Notes: a model not told the origin generated them from the letters alone. A DNA stretch of 44,270 nt from an uncultured bacterium (GCA_946056135.1 CAMGIN010000011.1:1-44270), one strand, 5' to 3'; counted from the first letter of the stretch, positions 7,053-15,683 are shown. Program-made: numbers and translations.

Positions 7053-8621
7053 TTATTTCAGCAGTTCTTCGAAGGTGGATTTGACCTCCTGGAGCCTGCC
7101 CTGGGCGAAGGGACTTTCCAAACCGGCGCTGTCCAGGAATTCCAGGAAGTACCATTCCTCCGTGTCCAGGTTTTCCTCATACAGCGCTTTGCCCGCGCCG
7201 CTGCTGGTTTGTTCCAATTGGTACAGCTGCATGGCGGCGTCGTTGCTGACCACATAGCTGATGATGTACATGGGGTTGGTATAGTAGTGGGTGATGTCCA
7301 CGAACTCCCGCCGGTCGTATTCCACATTGTCCAGACCGTAGGATACCACCGTTTCTTCGTACAGCGAATACAGGGCTTCCACTGTCAGATCTTCGGCGGT
7401 AAGCCGGTACATCTGCTGCTCAAAGCTGGCGTAGGCTGCCTGCTCCACATAGATACTCAGGCTGTCCGCCATCTTTACCTGGGTCAGGGTGCTGTCGCCG
7501 CAGCACAGGCTCAGGTATTCCATGCCCTGGGAGAAGAACTCGGAAACGTCCACTCCGGTATAGCTTCCGTAACTGGCGTAATCGTTGCAGAAGTGGCCGA
7601 ACTCATGAACCAGGCCCAGCTTGTCGCAGGCGGTAAGGGTGGGATTCAGGAAAATAAAAGGCTCCCAGTAGCTGGTCAGATAGACCTCGAAGGAGGCATT
7701 GTACTTGTTTGGGCCGTAGGCGATGTCATACAGCTTGGCCCGCTCCATCAGTTGGAAGGCTGCCTCCACTGTGCCGCCCAGGTTTTTGGCGGTTTGGCGG
7801 ACGTAGTCTAAGGCCTGCTTTTCGGAGCAGGAGACATAGGAAGGATTCCAGACATCTTCGGTGACAGTCTCCCGGTACAGGGGAACCAGGGCCTGCCGGA
7901 TCTGCTCCAGATAGGCCTCCGCCTGGCGGGGTGTATAGTCCCGGTAGTAGTAGAAATCGTAGGCAAATTGGGCGTAATCCCGATAGCCGCAATAGTCCGC
8001 GATTTTCTGCCGCAGTTCGATCAAATCCACAAGAAGCTGGGCCATGCTGTCGGCGCAGGCGTTGTAGTATTCTTCCGTGCCGGGATCGTAGTCCAGGGCC
8101 TCCTCGGACAGCACATAATATTGGCTCTGGAGCTGGGCCTCCTGGGAAAGCAGCTGCGTCAGTTCGCCCTCCCAGAGGTTTTCCCCTTCGTAGCTGTCGA
8201 AGAAGCCCATGCCGAAGAACTCCGCCTCCAGCGCTTCCCGGCAGGGAGACTGGGCCAGGGCATAGTTCAGGGTTTCCAGGGCAGCATCCACCTCCGCGCT
8301 GTGCTGGGCACAGTAGTCGGACTCCTGCCGCCAGTAGAAATCGGTCAGGTCGGCACAGTAGTGGAGATCCGCAAGGGTGGCACAGGTATAGAACCAGTCA
8401 TAGGCATCATAGAACCGGTACACCGCATCCAGAATGGCATCCGGTTCCTCTCCCACTGCGGCTTCGCAGGCCGCGTCCAGGGTCTGCTGCAGCGCGGTCA
8501 TATCCGGACGTTCATACTGCATTTTTTCGTAAGTCACAGCGCCGTCCTCCGCCATACACCCGCTAAGCAGCACCGCTGCTGCCAGGATCAGCGCGAGAAC
8601 GCGAAGCTTGGATTTGTGCAT
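7053..8621 (-). CDS. Lipoprotein M3-like zinc metallopeptidase
   Basis: The ATG at 8621 has GGAGGTG 8 bases upstream. The frame stays open to 8999, but that part is repeat-element sequence. The 522-aa protein opens with a lipoprotein signal (LRVLALILAAAVLLSGC, lipidated C22). Residues 339-343 are HEFGH, the HExxH zinc motif, in GLVHEFGHFCNDYAS as in M3/oligoendopeptidase F-type enzymes. The rest is helical and rich in Tyr, as is usual for that fold. It is probably anchored on the outer face of the membrane, degrading short peptides. It is followed by the 6955-6989 terminator; the upstream region is occupied by repeat copy 2. The substrate is unknown. Confidence 0.8.
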   Translation of the reverse strand: MHKSKLRVLALILAAAVLLSGCMAEDGAVTYEKMQYERPDMTALQQTLDAACEAAVGEEPDAILDAVYRFYDAYDWFYTCATLADLHYCADLTDFYWRQESDYCAQHSAEVDAALETLNYALAQSPCREALEAEFFGMGFFDSYEGENLWEGELTQLLSQEAQLQSQYYVLSEEALDYDPGTEEYYNACADSMAQLLVDLIELRQKIADYCGYRDYAQFAYDFYYYRDYTPRQAEAYLEQIRQALVPLYRETVTEDVWNPSYVSCSEKQALDYVRQTAKNLGGTVEAAFQLMERAKLYDIAYGPNKYNASFEVYLTSYWEPFIFLNPTLTACDKLGLVHEFGHFCNDYASYGSYTGVDVSEFFSQGMEYLSLCCGDSTLTQVKMADSLSIYVEQAAYASFEQQMYRLTAEDLTVEALYSLYEETVVSYGLDNVEYDRREFVDITHYYTNPMYIISYVVSNDAAMQLYQLEQTSSGAGKALYEENLDTEEWYFLEFLDSAGLESPFAQGRLQEVKSTFEELLK

Positions 8622-8647
8622 GCCATACACCTCCGGTTTATGTGCTG

Positions 8648-8934
8648 TAAATGATCGTTTAGCGCACCAAAGCCTTCCCCTCTGGGGAAGGTGGCCCGGC
8701 GCTAGCCGGGTCGGATGAGGTTGGAATGCACCCAGACCAGTATGCGCATAAAGAACCATGGACGGAAAAAATAAAGCAGGACAACAGCTTTTCCGTTTGC
8801 TTGGGACTGGTACAAACCTTCGGTGCGTACCAACCTCATCCGCCCCAGTGTGCGCACTGGGGCACCTTCCCCAAAGGGGAAGGCATGGCGCTGCCGCGCC
8901 AGTGGAACCGTCGTAAGATAAACGATCATTTTTC
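8648..8934. repeat. ATGATCGTTTA-family element, copy 2 (longer, diverged interior)
   Basis: The ends are TGTAAATGATCGTTTA (8646) and GATAAACGATCATTTTT (8917 on). The interior of ~290 bases has inverted CCTTCCCC-TCTGGGGAAGG and CCTTCCCC-AAAGGGGAAGG blocks and internal inverted halves ATGAGGTTGG/CCAACCTCAT, so it looks like one hairpin nested in another. It lies directly upstream of the peptidase gene. Confidence 0.7.
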
Positions 8935-8998
8935 AGGCCAAGGTTTCTTTGCTGTGAAGCCATTCTATCATAAAGCTCCCTTATTTGCAAATAAATCA

Positions 8999-9028
8999 CT
9001 GCCGCCGCTTTGAGAAAAGCGGCGGCAG
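8999..9028 (-). terminator. Terminator of the leucine-rich repeat lipoprotein gene
   Basis: CTGCCGCCGCTTT (8999) pairs with AAGCGGCGGCAG (9017-9028), leaving a short A-rich loop. It sits 6 bases past the stop codon at 9035; the T-tract is weak. Confidence 0.65.
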
Positions 9029-9034
9029 GAAGGT

Positions 9035-10591
9035 TTAGTTATCTTTTGGCAGCAGAGTCTCCAGATAGTCGTAGTTGAAGGCTACACGGACAACATTTTT
9101 ATAATACTCATTGAAGGTCTTACCGTTGTCGTCGTAGCGCCAGCCGTAGCCGTAGGGGTTGGAGTAGCCGTAGAATACGGAGATGCACTCCGGCTTGGGG
9201 TGGATAGCAACAAAAGTGTTCTGCTCAGCTGTGGAGGCCTTGGGGGACAGACATACGAACCGCTGCAGGGGCAAGCCGTCCAGAGCCTCATAGCTGGTCA
9301 CCCCGGTGTAGCTCAGATTCAGATAAGTCAGACTTTCACAGCCCGCCAGGCATTCGATGTCCTTCAGCTTGGCACAGTAGGCCAGCTCCAGCCAGGTCAG
9401 CTTTTTGCAGTTGTCCAGCCCAACCAACTCCTTTACCGCACAGCCGGAGGCGATGACGACCTCAATGTTGGGCATATAGCTGATGAAGCTCAGATCCGTC
9501 AGGTACTCGTTGTGGCCGATGTCCATATACTTGACATCCTCGCAGTATTTCATGGGGCCGCAGGTGTCGTCGGTGACGTTGTACACCGCCCGGAGGGTTT
9601 CTTCGTCGGTCAACAGGTTGTACCTGCCATCCACACCGAAATAAACCCGCCAGACCACCTTGGGGCCATCCCGGAAATCCTCCCGAATCCCAGCCAGGAC
9701 TTCGTTGCCCAGCTTGCAGTTGTCCAGTACAAAGCGGCTGCAGTTGTCCAGGATGGCAAGGGCCTGCCGGATCTGCGGCTCGCCGTCGTTTCCAATGCTG
9801 TAATTTTTATATTCCACTGTCTCGTCAGTGGTGGACAGGGTCTGGCCGAACAGGGTGAAGGTATAAAGGAAGGTGGCGCCGGGGTTGGCATCCTGGAGCC
9901 GCGCCACATCCTCCAGGCTGAGGGAGTTGCTCAGGTTCACACTGACGAGATTTGTCAGCAGGCCCAGCTTCGGCAGCACCTCCTCCACATGAGAGGAATC
10001 CATATTGCTCAGATCCAGCTCGGTGGTGTCTGCGCTGTAGGTGTTACCAAGGAGCTCCACGGTATATTCCAGGACGATTTGGGGATAAGCTTCCCGTAAA
10101 GTCGTCACCTGTTCTGCATTCAGATGGATATCCGGCAGGGAAATGTCGGTCAGCGCGGGAAGGTACTGCAGGTTCTCCGCAAGCAGGGAATCGTCAAAGG
10201 TCCCAGGCTCCAGGACGACACTTGCGGCTTTGTTGGAAACCGAGATGCCGCCGAGGGAAACGGAATAGGTGACATCCACTTGCGGATGGTTTTCGATATA
10301 ATGGACAATGGCATCGTAGCAGGAGCTGCTGCCGAAATCCACGGCTTTCAGGTTGGGGTATTGGTCCAGGGTATAGAGTTCCCCCGCTTCCATCTCCACG
10401 GTCAGACTTTCCACCAGCTCCATGGGATCGGTTTCGGGAACGGTCTCCTCCGCAACGGGAGCGGTGGGAAGGGTGATGATTTCGGTAGCATCTGTACGCA
10501 CCTCAGCCCGGGCTCTGCCGCACCCGGACAAAACCAGTACAGCCGCCGCCGCGCAGGCGAGACGCGCGGCTTTTTTCAAAAGAACGATCAT
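9035..10591 (-). CDS. Leucine-rich repeat lipoprotein
   Basis: This 518-aa protein starts MIVLLKKAARLACAAAAVLV with lipobox LSGC (C24), so it is exported and lipidated. The region from about residue 130 contains irregular leucine-rich repeats (LQYLPALTDISLPDIHL, LTNLVSVNLSNSLSL, CKKLTWLELAYCAKLKDI, CESLTYLNLSYTGVTSY) spaced 20-25 residues apart. The N-terminus after the signal is Thr/Glu-rich, a likely linker. LRR lipoproteins of this kind are thought to bind proteins or glycans at the cell surface; no enzyme motif is seen. The start has CGGAGGC ~10 bases upstream and its first codons (AATGATCGTTC) resemble the end of the main repeat family, possibly by chance. Confidence 0.75.
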   Translation of the reverse strand: MIVLLKKAARLACAAAAVLVLSGCGRARAEVRTDATEIITLPTAPVAEETVPETDPMELVESLTVEMEAGELYTLDQYPNLKAVDFGSSSCYDAIVHYIENHPQVDVTYSVSLGGISVSNKAASVVLEPGTFDDSLLAENLQYLPALTDISLPDIHLNAEQVTTLREAYPQIVLEYTVELLGNTYSADTTELDLSNMDSSHVEEVLPKLGLLTNLVSVNLSNSLSLEDVARLQDANPGATFLYTFTLFGQTLSTTDETVEYKNYSIGNDGEPQIRQALAILDNCSRFVLDNCKLGNEVLAGIREDFRDGPKVVWRVYFGVDGRYNLLTDEETLRAVYNVTDDTCGPMKYCEDVKYMDIGHNEYLTDLSFISYMPNIEVVIASGCAVKELVGLDNCKKLTWLELAYCAKLKDIECLAGCESLTYLNLSYTGVTSYEALDGLPLQRFVCLSPKASTAEQNTFVAIHPKPECISVFYGYSNPYGYGWRYDDNGKTFNEYYKNVVRVAFNYDYLETLLPKDN

Positions 10592-10749
10592 TGGGGAATT
10601 GCCTCCGGAAACGCGTAGTTTCCATAACTATAGCATGTTAAGGTCGTGAAATCAAGAAACCGGCGCACAATTCCGGAATTTCCGGCACTTTCTGTGAATC
10701 CGCCAAAAACCGCAAGGGAAAGAAAAGGCCCTTTGCGCATTTTTCATGC

Positions 10750-10914
10750 TTAGGAACTGTATAGAAATAAAATGTGTAAAGCTGGCGCAGGATTTTTCGT
10801 TGGCAGCAAGGCGGAAAAGCGCAGCCATACTTGGTGTATGGCAAGTTTTGACAACGCAGCTGCCGACGAAAAAGACAAGCCAGAATGCACAATTTATATT
10901 TATACAGTTCCTTA
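10750..10914. repeat. MITE-like element with TTAGGAACTGTATA ends
   Basis: Ends of about 36 bases are inverted: TTAGGAACTGTATAGAAATA at the left, and at the right ATTTATACAGTTCCTTA. The interior pairs partly (TTTTTCGTTGGCAGC with GCTGCCGACGAAAAA), so the whole 165 bases could fold into one long hairpin. It has no coding capacity. Confidence 0.75.
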
Positions 10915-10950
10915 GGAAAGATGTGGCACGGAGCAGCGGAAATCAAGAAG

Positions 10951-10976
10951 AAGGCAGCCTGCTGCCAGGCTGCCTT
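10951..10976. terminator. Bidirectional terminator after the spore protein gene
   Basis: AAGGCAGCCTG-CTGC-CAGGCTGCCTT is a perfect 11-bp stem followed by TTTT on the plus strand and, on the minus strand, CTTCTTG. It lies 16 bases past the SASP stop. Confidence 0.75.
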
Positions 10977-10991
10977 TTTTGAAGGGGAAGG

Positions 10992-11186
10992 TTACTGCAG
11001 GCCCTGCTCGTAGGCCTCGATCATCTTCTTGACCATCTGACCGCCCACGGAGCCGGCCTCCCGGGAGGTCAGGTGGCCGTTGTAGCCATTGGTCAGGTTG
11101 ACACCAACCTCAGAGGCTGCCTGCATCTTGAACTTGTCCATCGCCTCACGAGCCTGGGGGACATTCAGCTGGTTATTGCTCTTCAT
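10992..11186 (-). CDS. Alpha/beta-type small acid-soluble spore protein
   Basis: The ATG at 11186 follows AAAGGAGAG. The 64-aa product (MKSNNQLNVPQAREAMDKFK...) contains the two family signatures, the conserved helix with FKMQAASEVGVNL and GHLTSREAGSVGGQMVKKMI. The EVG segment around the GPR protease cleavage site is present. Such proteins coat spore DNA in the forespore and protect it, so the organism is predicted to sporulate; expression would be under sigma-G. The single-gene unit has its own terminator. Confidence 0.93.
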   Translation of the reverse strand: MKSNNQLNVPQAREAMDKFKMQAASEVGVNLTNGYNGHLTSREAGSVGGQMVKKMIEAYEQGLQ

Positions 11187-11204
11187 ACCGAAATCTCTCC
11201 TTTT

Positions 11205-11247
11205 GTCGTTTTCCGGAAAGTCCAGACGCTTTCCGGGGGAAAACGAC
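11205..11247. other. Hairpin in the SASP leader region
   Basis: GTCGTTTTCC-GGAAAG (11205-11220) pairs with CTTTCC-GGGGGAAAACGAC (11229-11247), with a 3-base bulge, just upstream of the SASP ribosome binding site. It may be a leader structure or transcriptional boundary. The remaining sequence to 11396 has no supported gene. Confidence 0.4.
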
Positions 11248-11396
11248 TTTTCTTTCCGCAAAGATATCTTTTCCCGACACAAAAAAGCTATGCTTGGTTT
11301 TTTGCGGTAACGCTGGCAGGCGGTTCCTTTTCGTAATCCGGCGGCAATTTCGCTGCGAAATGAAACGAAAGTCACTGCGATATACGATCATTTGTA

Positions 11397-11567
11397 ATAC
11401 TAATATCTAATAAAAAACCTTTGGTTTTTATTTTGATATACACCGCCATACGGCGTTGCTGTTTTCGTGATTTTCGAAATAGAAAATCACGAAAACTCGT
11501 CTTGTAATGATCTTCATATAAAAAACTTCAATTCTTTGAATTAAAGTCTTTTATTGAATATCAGTAT
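11397..11567. repeat. MITE-like element with ATACTGATATTCAATAAAA ends
   Basis: ATACTAATATCTAATAAAA (11397) is the imperfect inverse of TTTTATTGAATATCAGTAT (11549-11567). Inside are three hairpins, the strongest a perfect 15-bp stem GTTTTCGTGATTTTC (11461-11475) with its complement at 11482-11496. The right end sequence recurs at 37637-37653. A degenerate end of the ATGATCGTTTA family (TACGATCATTTGTA) abuts the left side. Confidence 0.65.
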
Positions 11568-11572
11568 AAAAA

Positions 11573-11655
11573 AACTGCTGCGGTTTGGATGGTCACAAAA
11601 CTTGGATCTACGCCTGTATCAGAATAACCGATACAAACGGACGTATGGTGTCTTT
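11573..11655 (+). pseudogene. Decayed IS110-like transposase N-terminus
   Basis: The frame through 11585 reads CGLDGHKTWIYACIRITD, matching the GxDxHKxxIxAcI start of IS110-family DEDD transposases, where the D is the first catalytic residue. The similarity then stops; no full transposase follows, and 11656-11943 contains only out-of-frame short ORFs. It is a remnant of about 25 codons. Confidence 0.45.
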
Positions 11656-11731
11656 GACTATGAACAGAAATCTGTTGGAAATTTGTCTTTTGCGGAAATG
11701 CTCACCCTGGATGGGACATACAAAGCAAAAG

Positions 11732-11775
11732 ACTCCCATGCGCCTGAGAAAAGTCTTCGGCGCATGGGAGTTTTT
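11732..11775 (+). terminator. Strong Rho-independent terminator
   Basis: ACTCCCATGCGCC (11732-11744) and GGCGCATGGGAGT (11759-11771) form a perfect 13-bp stem with TTTTT at 11771-11775. No intact plus-strand gene precedes it; it may be left from the decayed element. Confidence 0.7.
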
Positions 11776-11943
11776 CGAATTTGCAGCGGCTTCCCAAGTG
11801 TGGATCATGGGCACCCGATACACTTCTGCAATAAAGAGCAGACATTTATCATTGCAATGGAATCGCCTGATGGAAATCCGTCTCGGAAGAATCTCTACAT
11901 AAAAAGAAGTTATTTTGTAAACGGTTTTCTGTATTGCCCAGAG

Positions 11944-12960
11944 TCAATACCTTCCGAAGGTACAGTTTGGCCAGTGGCAGGCTTTGCACATCTGGCACAA
12001 GCCGCCGTCGCCCAGCTGGATCAGATCGTCCTTTGTAATCTTCTCTCCCGCAAAAATCTGGGGCAGAAGCACATCGAACACAGTAGTGGGCAGCTTGATT
12101 GCCGCGCCGGGTACGCCCAGAATGGGCACATCTCCCAGATAGGCCACCAATGTCATGTTGCCGGGCTGGGAGGGAACGCCGTGGCTGATGATCTCTGCGC
12201 CCAGCTGCCGAATGGCAGTGGGGGTGAGATCGTCTGGATCCACGCTCATGCCGCCGGTGAAGATCAGGAAATCCGCACCGTTTTCAAGATGGGTCTTGGC
12301 AGCATTCACGATCATGTCCAGATCGTCGTCGCAGATGGAGATCCCCAGAATTTCGGCAGGGTACTGCTTCATCTTTGCCCGAACCACCGGCTCGAACTTG
12401 TCCTTGATGCGGCCACTGTAGACCTCAGAGCCGGTGATGATCACGCCGATCTTCTTCGGCTGGTAGGGCAGCAGGTCAAGAAGCTTCTCTTCGGCGCACA
12501 GCCGCTCCGCCTCCAGAATCTGGGTTTCCTGCGTCACCAGCGGCACGATACGCATGGAAGCCAGCCGTGCCCCCACTTCCACGGGATAGTGGTCAGGCAG
12601 GGTACAGATGGTGATATCGCCGATGGAATCGATTTTTCGAAGCAATTCCCGGTTTACCCGGAACAGTCCACGCTGATCGGCAAACAGGAGGACCTTGCCT
12701 TCGGCGGGCTCGGTGTAGTGGCAGCCCGCTACCGGGGCCATGGCTGCCATCCGCCGCGCGCAGTCATCCTCATGGACTTCCCCGGCGTTTTCTTCCCAGA
12801 CGAATACCGTCCGCTTGCCAATATTCAGCATATGCTCCACATCCTCCTGCCGGATGATGTGGCCCCGCTTGAATGCGACGCCTTTGAAGCCGTCGTTCAT
12901 TTCCGTGATATCGTGGCACAATTCCATACCGATTGCGTCCTGTACGTTAATCTTTTTCAT
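11944..12960 (-). CDS. Molybdopterin-binding protein with Cys-rich tail (MoeA/MogA-like domain)
   Basis: The protein is 338 aa with GAGGTG before the ATG. The N-terminal part is SAF/MoeA-like (DAIGMELCHDITEMN...FKRGHII). Residues from ~165 form a MoCF_biosynth domain with GVIITGSEVYSGRI, FTGGMSVDPDDLTPTAIR and the loop GVPSQPGNM. The final 20 residues carry C-x2-C-x2-C-x4-C (CQMCKACHWPNC), which could bind a metal or Fe-S cluster. It is shorter than MoeA (~400 aa). It sits 17 bases after modC and is probably the last gene of the modABC operon, linking molybdate uptake to cofactor handling. It could insert Mo or sense Moco; which is not decided by the sequence. Confidence 0.82.
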   Translation of the reverse strand: MKKINVQDAIGMELCHDITEMNDGFKGVAFKRGHIIRQEDVEHMLNIGKRTVFVWEENAGEVHEDDCARRMAAMAPVAGCHYTEPAEGKVLLFADQRGLFRVNRELLRKIDSIGDITICTLPDHYPVEVGARLASMRIVPLVTQETQILEAERLCAEEKLLDLLPYQPKKIGVIITGSEVYSGRIKDKFEPVVRAKMKQYPAEILGISICDDDLDMIVNAAKTHLENGADFLIFTGGMSVDPDDLTPTAIRQLGAEIISHGVPSQPGNMTLVAYLGDVPILGVPGAAIKLPTTVFDVLLPQIFAGEKITKDDLIQLGDGGLCQMCKACHWPNCTFGRY

Positions 12961-12977
12961 TTTGCACCTCGTTTATT

Positions 12978-14021
12978 TTATTCTTTCAGAAAGAGCAGGG
13001 ATTCCGGGGGCAGGCAAACACTGACTTCCGGCGCCCGGAGCTTTTGCCATACATATTTTTCCATTTCCCAGCCGATGGGGCAGGAACAGGCACTGTTGAC
13101 CGGCTTCAGCATGACGGTGTAGGAGAAGGGATTTTCGATTTCTTCTACGACCTGACAGCGGAAGCCATTCTTTCCCTGCCCCGGGCGGATATCGTGCATT
13201 CGAATGCCTACCGCGCGGGTATCCGGGGATACCATTGGAACGTCCAGCACCATATCCCAGTCCGTCGCTCGAATCTGTCCGGCTCCCAAGCACTCCAGTT
13301 TGGAAATGTTTTTGCAGCCGGTGAGCATAGCGCCCTTCCGGGTTTGGGGCCTCGCGAATACCTCCGCTTTTGTTCCGAAGGCCTCAATGGTTCCGTCATT
13401 CACGATGGCAATGCTGTCCGACAGCCGGAATACCTCGTCCCGGTCATGGGAAACCAGAAGCACAGTTTTTCCAAAATCCGCGATGGTCTGCCGAACCTCC
13501 TGCTCCAGCCGGAACCGCAGGTGGTTGTCCAGTGCTGAAAACGGCTCGTCCAGCAGCAGAATTCTGGGATTGGAAACCAGGATCCGTGCCAGCGCGGTGC
13601 GCTGCTGCTGCCCGCCGGAAAGCTGGGAGGGCAGATGATTTGCCAAAGGGGTCAGGCCGAAGCTGTCCATAACGGCGGTGACAGCAGCTTCCCGCTTTTT
13701 TTTGTCCGGCTCCCGGCTGGCTCCGGCACGGATATTCTGCAGCACCGTCATGTTGGGAAAGAGAGCGTAATTCTGGAACATCAGTCCCGTGTGCCGCTGC
13801 TGCGGGGTCAAATTGATGTGCTTTTCAGAGTCAAACAGCACCACATCGTCCACCTCAATCCGGCCCCGATCCGGCTTTTCAATGCCCGCAATACACTTGA
13901 GGGTCATGCTCTTGCCGGAACCGGAAGCGCCCAGCAGAGCCAGGGTTTCGTCCCCGGCTTCCAGCTTCACCTTCAGATGAAAGGAGCCGAGATTTTTCTC
14001 AATGTCCACAAAAATCGACAT
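12978..14021 (-). CDS. modC: Molybdate ABC transporter ATPase
   Basis: This 347-aa ABC ATPase has Walker A GASGSGKS (31-38), Q-loop region, signature LSGGQQQRTALARIL, Walker B RILLLDEPFSALD and the switch histidine in LLVSHDRDEV. The C-terminal ~110 residues form a TOBE-like substrate-sensing domain, as in ModC/CysA. It starts directly after the modB stop (TAA-ATG), with GGAGGGG as ribosome binding site. Grouping with modA/modB and Mo-cofactor genes identifies molybdate (or tungstate) as the substrate. Confidence 0.9.
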   Translation of the reverse strand: MSIFVDIEKNLGSFHLKVKLEAGDETLALLGASGSGKSMTLKCIAGIEKPDRGRIEVDDVVLFDSEKHINLTPQQRHTGLMFQNYALFPNMTVLQNIRAGASREPDKKKREAAVTAVMDSFGLTPLANHLPSQLSGGQQQRTALARILVSNPRILLLDEPFSALDNHLRFRLEQEVRQTIADFGKTVLLVSHDRDEVFRLSDSIAIVNDGTIEAFGTKAEVFARPQTRKGAMLTGCKNISKLECLGAGQIRATDWDMVLDVPMVSPDTRAVGIRMHDIRPGQGKNGFRCQVVEEIENPFSYTVMLKPVNSACSCPIGWEMEKYVWQKLRAPEVSVCLPPESLLFLKE

Positions 14022-14696
14022 TTATGCCCCTCCCTTCTGTCTGCCGGTGCGCTTTTCCAGCATATTCACAGCCAGCAGCACCACAAAGGAGATGGCCAGA
14101 TTCACCAGAACCCACCGGAAGGCCATGCCGTCGTCATTGGTGCGCCAGAGCTGGTAAACCGTGGTGGAGATGGTGGCGGTTCTTCCGGGAGTATAGCCGC
14201 AGATCATGCTGGTGGCGCCGTACTCTCCCAGTGCCCGGGCGAAGGCCAGAACCGTGCCCGCCAGAATACCCTGACGGCAGTAGGGCATCCGGATTCGCCA
14301 GAAGATATAGGTGTTGCTTAAACCCAGCGACTGGGCAGAATAGGCCAGGGTTTCGTCAAAGGATTCAAAGGCGCCCCGGGCGGTGCGGTACATCAGGGGG
14401 AAAATCACCACGGTGGTGGCAAAAATCGCCGACCACCAGGTCATGGTCAGCTTCAGGCCGAATACCTTCAAAAACCAGGCGCCGATGATGCGTTTCGGAC
14501 CGAGAACCCGCAGCAGCAGGTAGCCCACAACGGTAGGCGGCAGCACCAGCGGCAGGGTCAGAAATACATCCAGCACGCCTTTCACCAGCCGGGGAGTTTT
14601 TGCTATGTAGTAGGCAGCGAAAATACCCACAAAGAAAATGATAACGGTGCTGATGGCGGCAATTCGGATGGAATTAAAAAGGGGGAACCAGTCCAT
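14022..14696 (-). CDS. modB: Molybdate ABC transporter permease
   Basis: This 224-aa membrane protein has about five to six helices, including the N-terminal ISTVIIFFVGIFAAYYIA. It carries the permease EAA-like loop with ARALGEYGATSMICGYTPG, typical of ModB/CysT permeases. It forms the membrane channel with ModC. It follows modA after a 75-base gap containing a 26-base palindrome. Confidence 0.9.
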   Translation of the reverse strand: MDWFPLFNSIRIAAISTVIIFFVGIFAAYYIAKTPRLVKGVLDVFLTLPLVLPPTVVGYLLLRVLGPKRIIGAWFLKVFGLKLTMTWWSAIFATTVVIFPLMYRTARGAFESFDETLAYSAQSLGLSNTYIFWRIRMPYCRQGILAGTVLAFARALGEYGATSMICGYTPGRTATISTTVYQLWRTNDDGMAFRWVLVNLAISFVVLLAVNMLEKRTGRQKGGA

Positions 14697-14724
14697 ACCA
14701 TCAATCCTTTACGGAAATATCGAA

Positions 14725-14750
14725 ACAGGCGGGCAAATTTGCCCGCCTGT
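14725..14750. terminator. Perfect palindrome between modA and modB (attenuating terminator)
   Basis: ACAGGCGGGCAAA is followed at once by its exact complement, a 13-bp self-complementary hairpin. On the minus strand it is followed by TTTCG. An intra-operon hairpin after the binding-protein gene is common in ABC operons and would keep ModA in excess. Confidence 0.6.
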
Positions 14751-14771
14751 GCGGATAGAAATGCGCGGAAC

Positions 14772-15683
14772 TTATGCCACAGGAGTGAAGCCTACAGCCT
14801 CGAATACCGCGTCACCGGCATCACTTACCAGATAGTCCAGGAAAGCCTGCGCAGCATCAGCATTCTGGGAAGCCTTCAAGATGGCGGCGGGATAGATAAC
14901 CTGGCCGCACATTTCGGCGGTGGCGGTATCCACCACGGTCAGACCGGCGGAGAAAGCATCGGTCTGATAGATGATGCCGCAGTCTACAGTGGCCTCGCTG
15001 ACCTGGGTAGTGACTTCCTTGACGTTGGAACCGTAGGTGACGGAACCGGCGGCAGCCAGATCTTCCTCGGACAGCTCATAGTAAGCAAGAATCTTCTGGG
15101 TGTACTGACCCACGGGGACGTCGGCATTGCCCATAGCCAGAACGATCTTTCCTTCCTTCAGACCGGCAATCAGATCATCATAGGAGTTGATCCCGGCGGG
15201 GTTGCCTTCGGGAACGGCCAGGGCCACCTTGTTTTCCAGAATGTTGAACCGGGAGCCCTCCAGAATAAAGTCCAGACCTTCGGTATTGACTTCAGGGTTT
15301 GCCGTGATATCCAGCTGGTTCATCTGCTTCTGACCGGCAGAAATGAAGATATCGCAGTCGGCGCCTTCCTGAATCTGAGTCTTCAGGGTGCCGGAGGAGT
15401 CAAAGTTGAAGACGATGGTCACTTCGGGATGGTCAGCCATGTACTGATCGCCCAAAGTGGTCAGAGTTTCCGTCATGGAAGCGGCGGCAAATACAATCAG
15501 TTCCACGCTCTCCGGAGCGGCTTCCGTTGGGGGTGCGGTGGTTTCCGCGGGTGAGGGAGTCTGCGCAGCGGCAGGGGCCTGCGTAGTGGCAGGGGTATCT
15601 GTTTTTGCGCTGCCGCAGCCTGCGAACAGGCAGGAGATCATGCACAGCACCGTGAAAAGGGCAATCAGCTTTTTTATTTTCAT
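14772..15683 (-). CDS. modA: Molybdate-binding lipoprotein
   Basis: The protein is 303 aa, with lipoprotein signal IALFTVLCMISCLFAGC followed by a Thr/Pro/Ala linker (~25-60). It then has the ModA fold with LIVFAAASMTETLTTLG, FNFDSSGTLKTQIQEGADCDIFISAG and YPAAILKASQNADAAQAFLDYL. The AAASM and S-G residues line the oxyanion site in ModA. GGAGGA sits immediately before the ATG, an unusually short spacing. It is the first gene of the modABC-mptbinding operon and divergent from the Crp/Fnr gene. Confidence 0.92.
   Translation of the reverse strand: MKIKKLIALFTVLCMISCLFAGCGSAKTDTPATTQAPAAAQTPSPAETTAPPTEAAPESVELIVFAAASMTETLTTLGDQYMADHPEVTIVFNFDSSGTLKTQIQEGADCDIFISAGQKQMNQLDITANPEVNTEGLDFILEGSRFNILENKVALAVPEGNPAGINSYDDLIAGLKEGKIVLAMGNADVPVGQYTQKILAYYELSEEDLAAAGSVTYGSNVKEVTTQVSEATVDCGIIYQTDAFSAGLTVVDTATAEMCGQVIYPAAILKASQNADAAQAFLDYLVSDAGDAVFEAVGFTPVA

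Noticed and set aside
7053..8999. Longer 648-aa version of the M3-like peptidase
   Set aside because: The first 126 codons run through a repeat element; the lipoprotein signal and GGAGGTG site fix the start at 8621.
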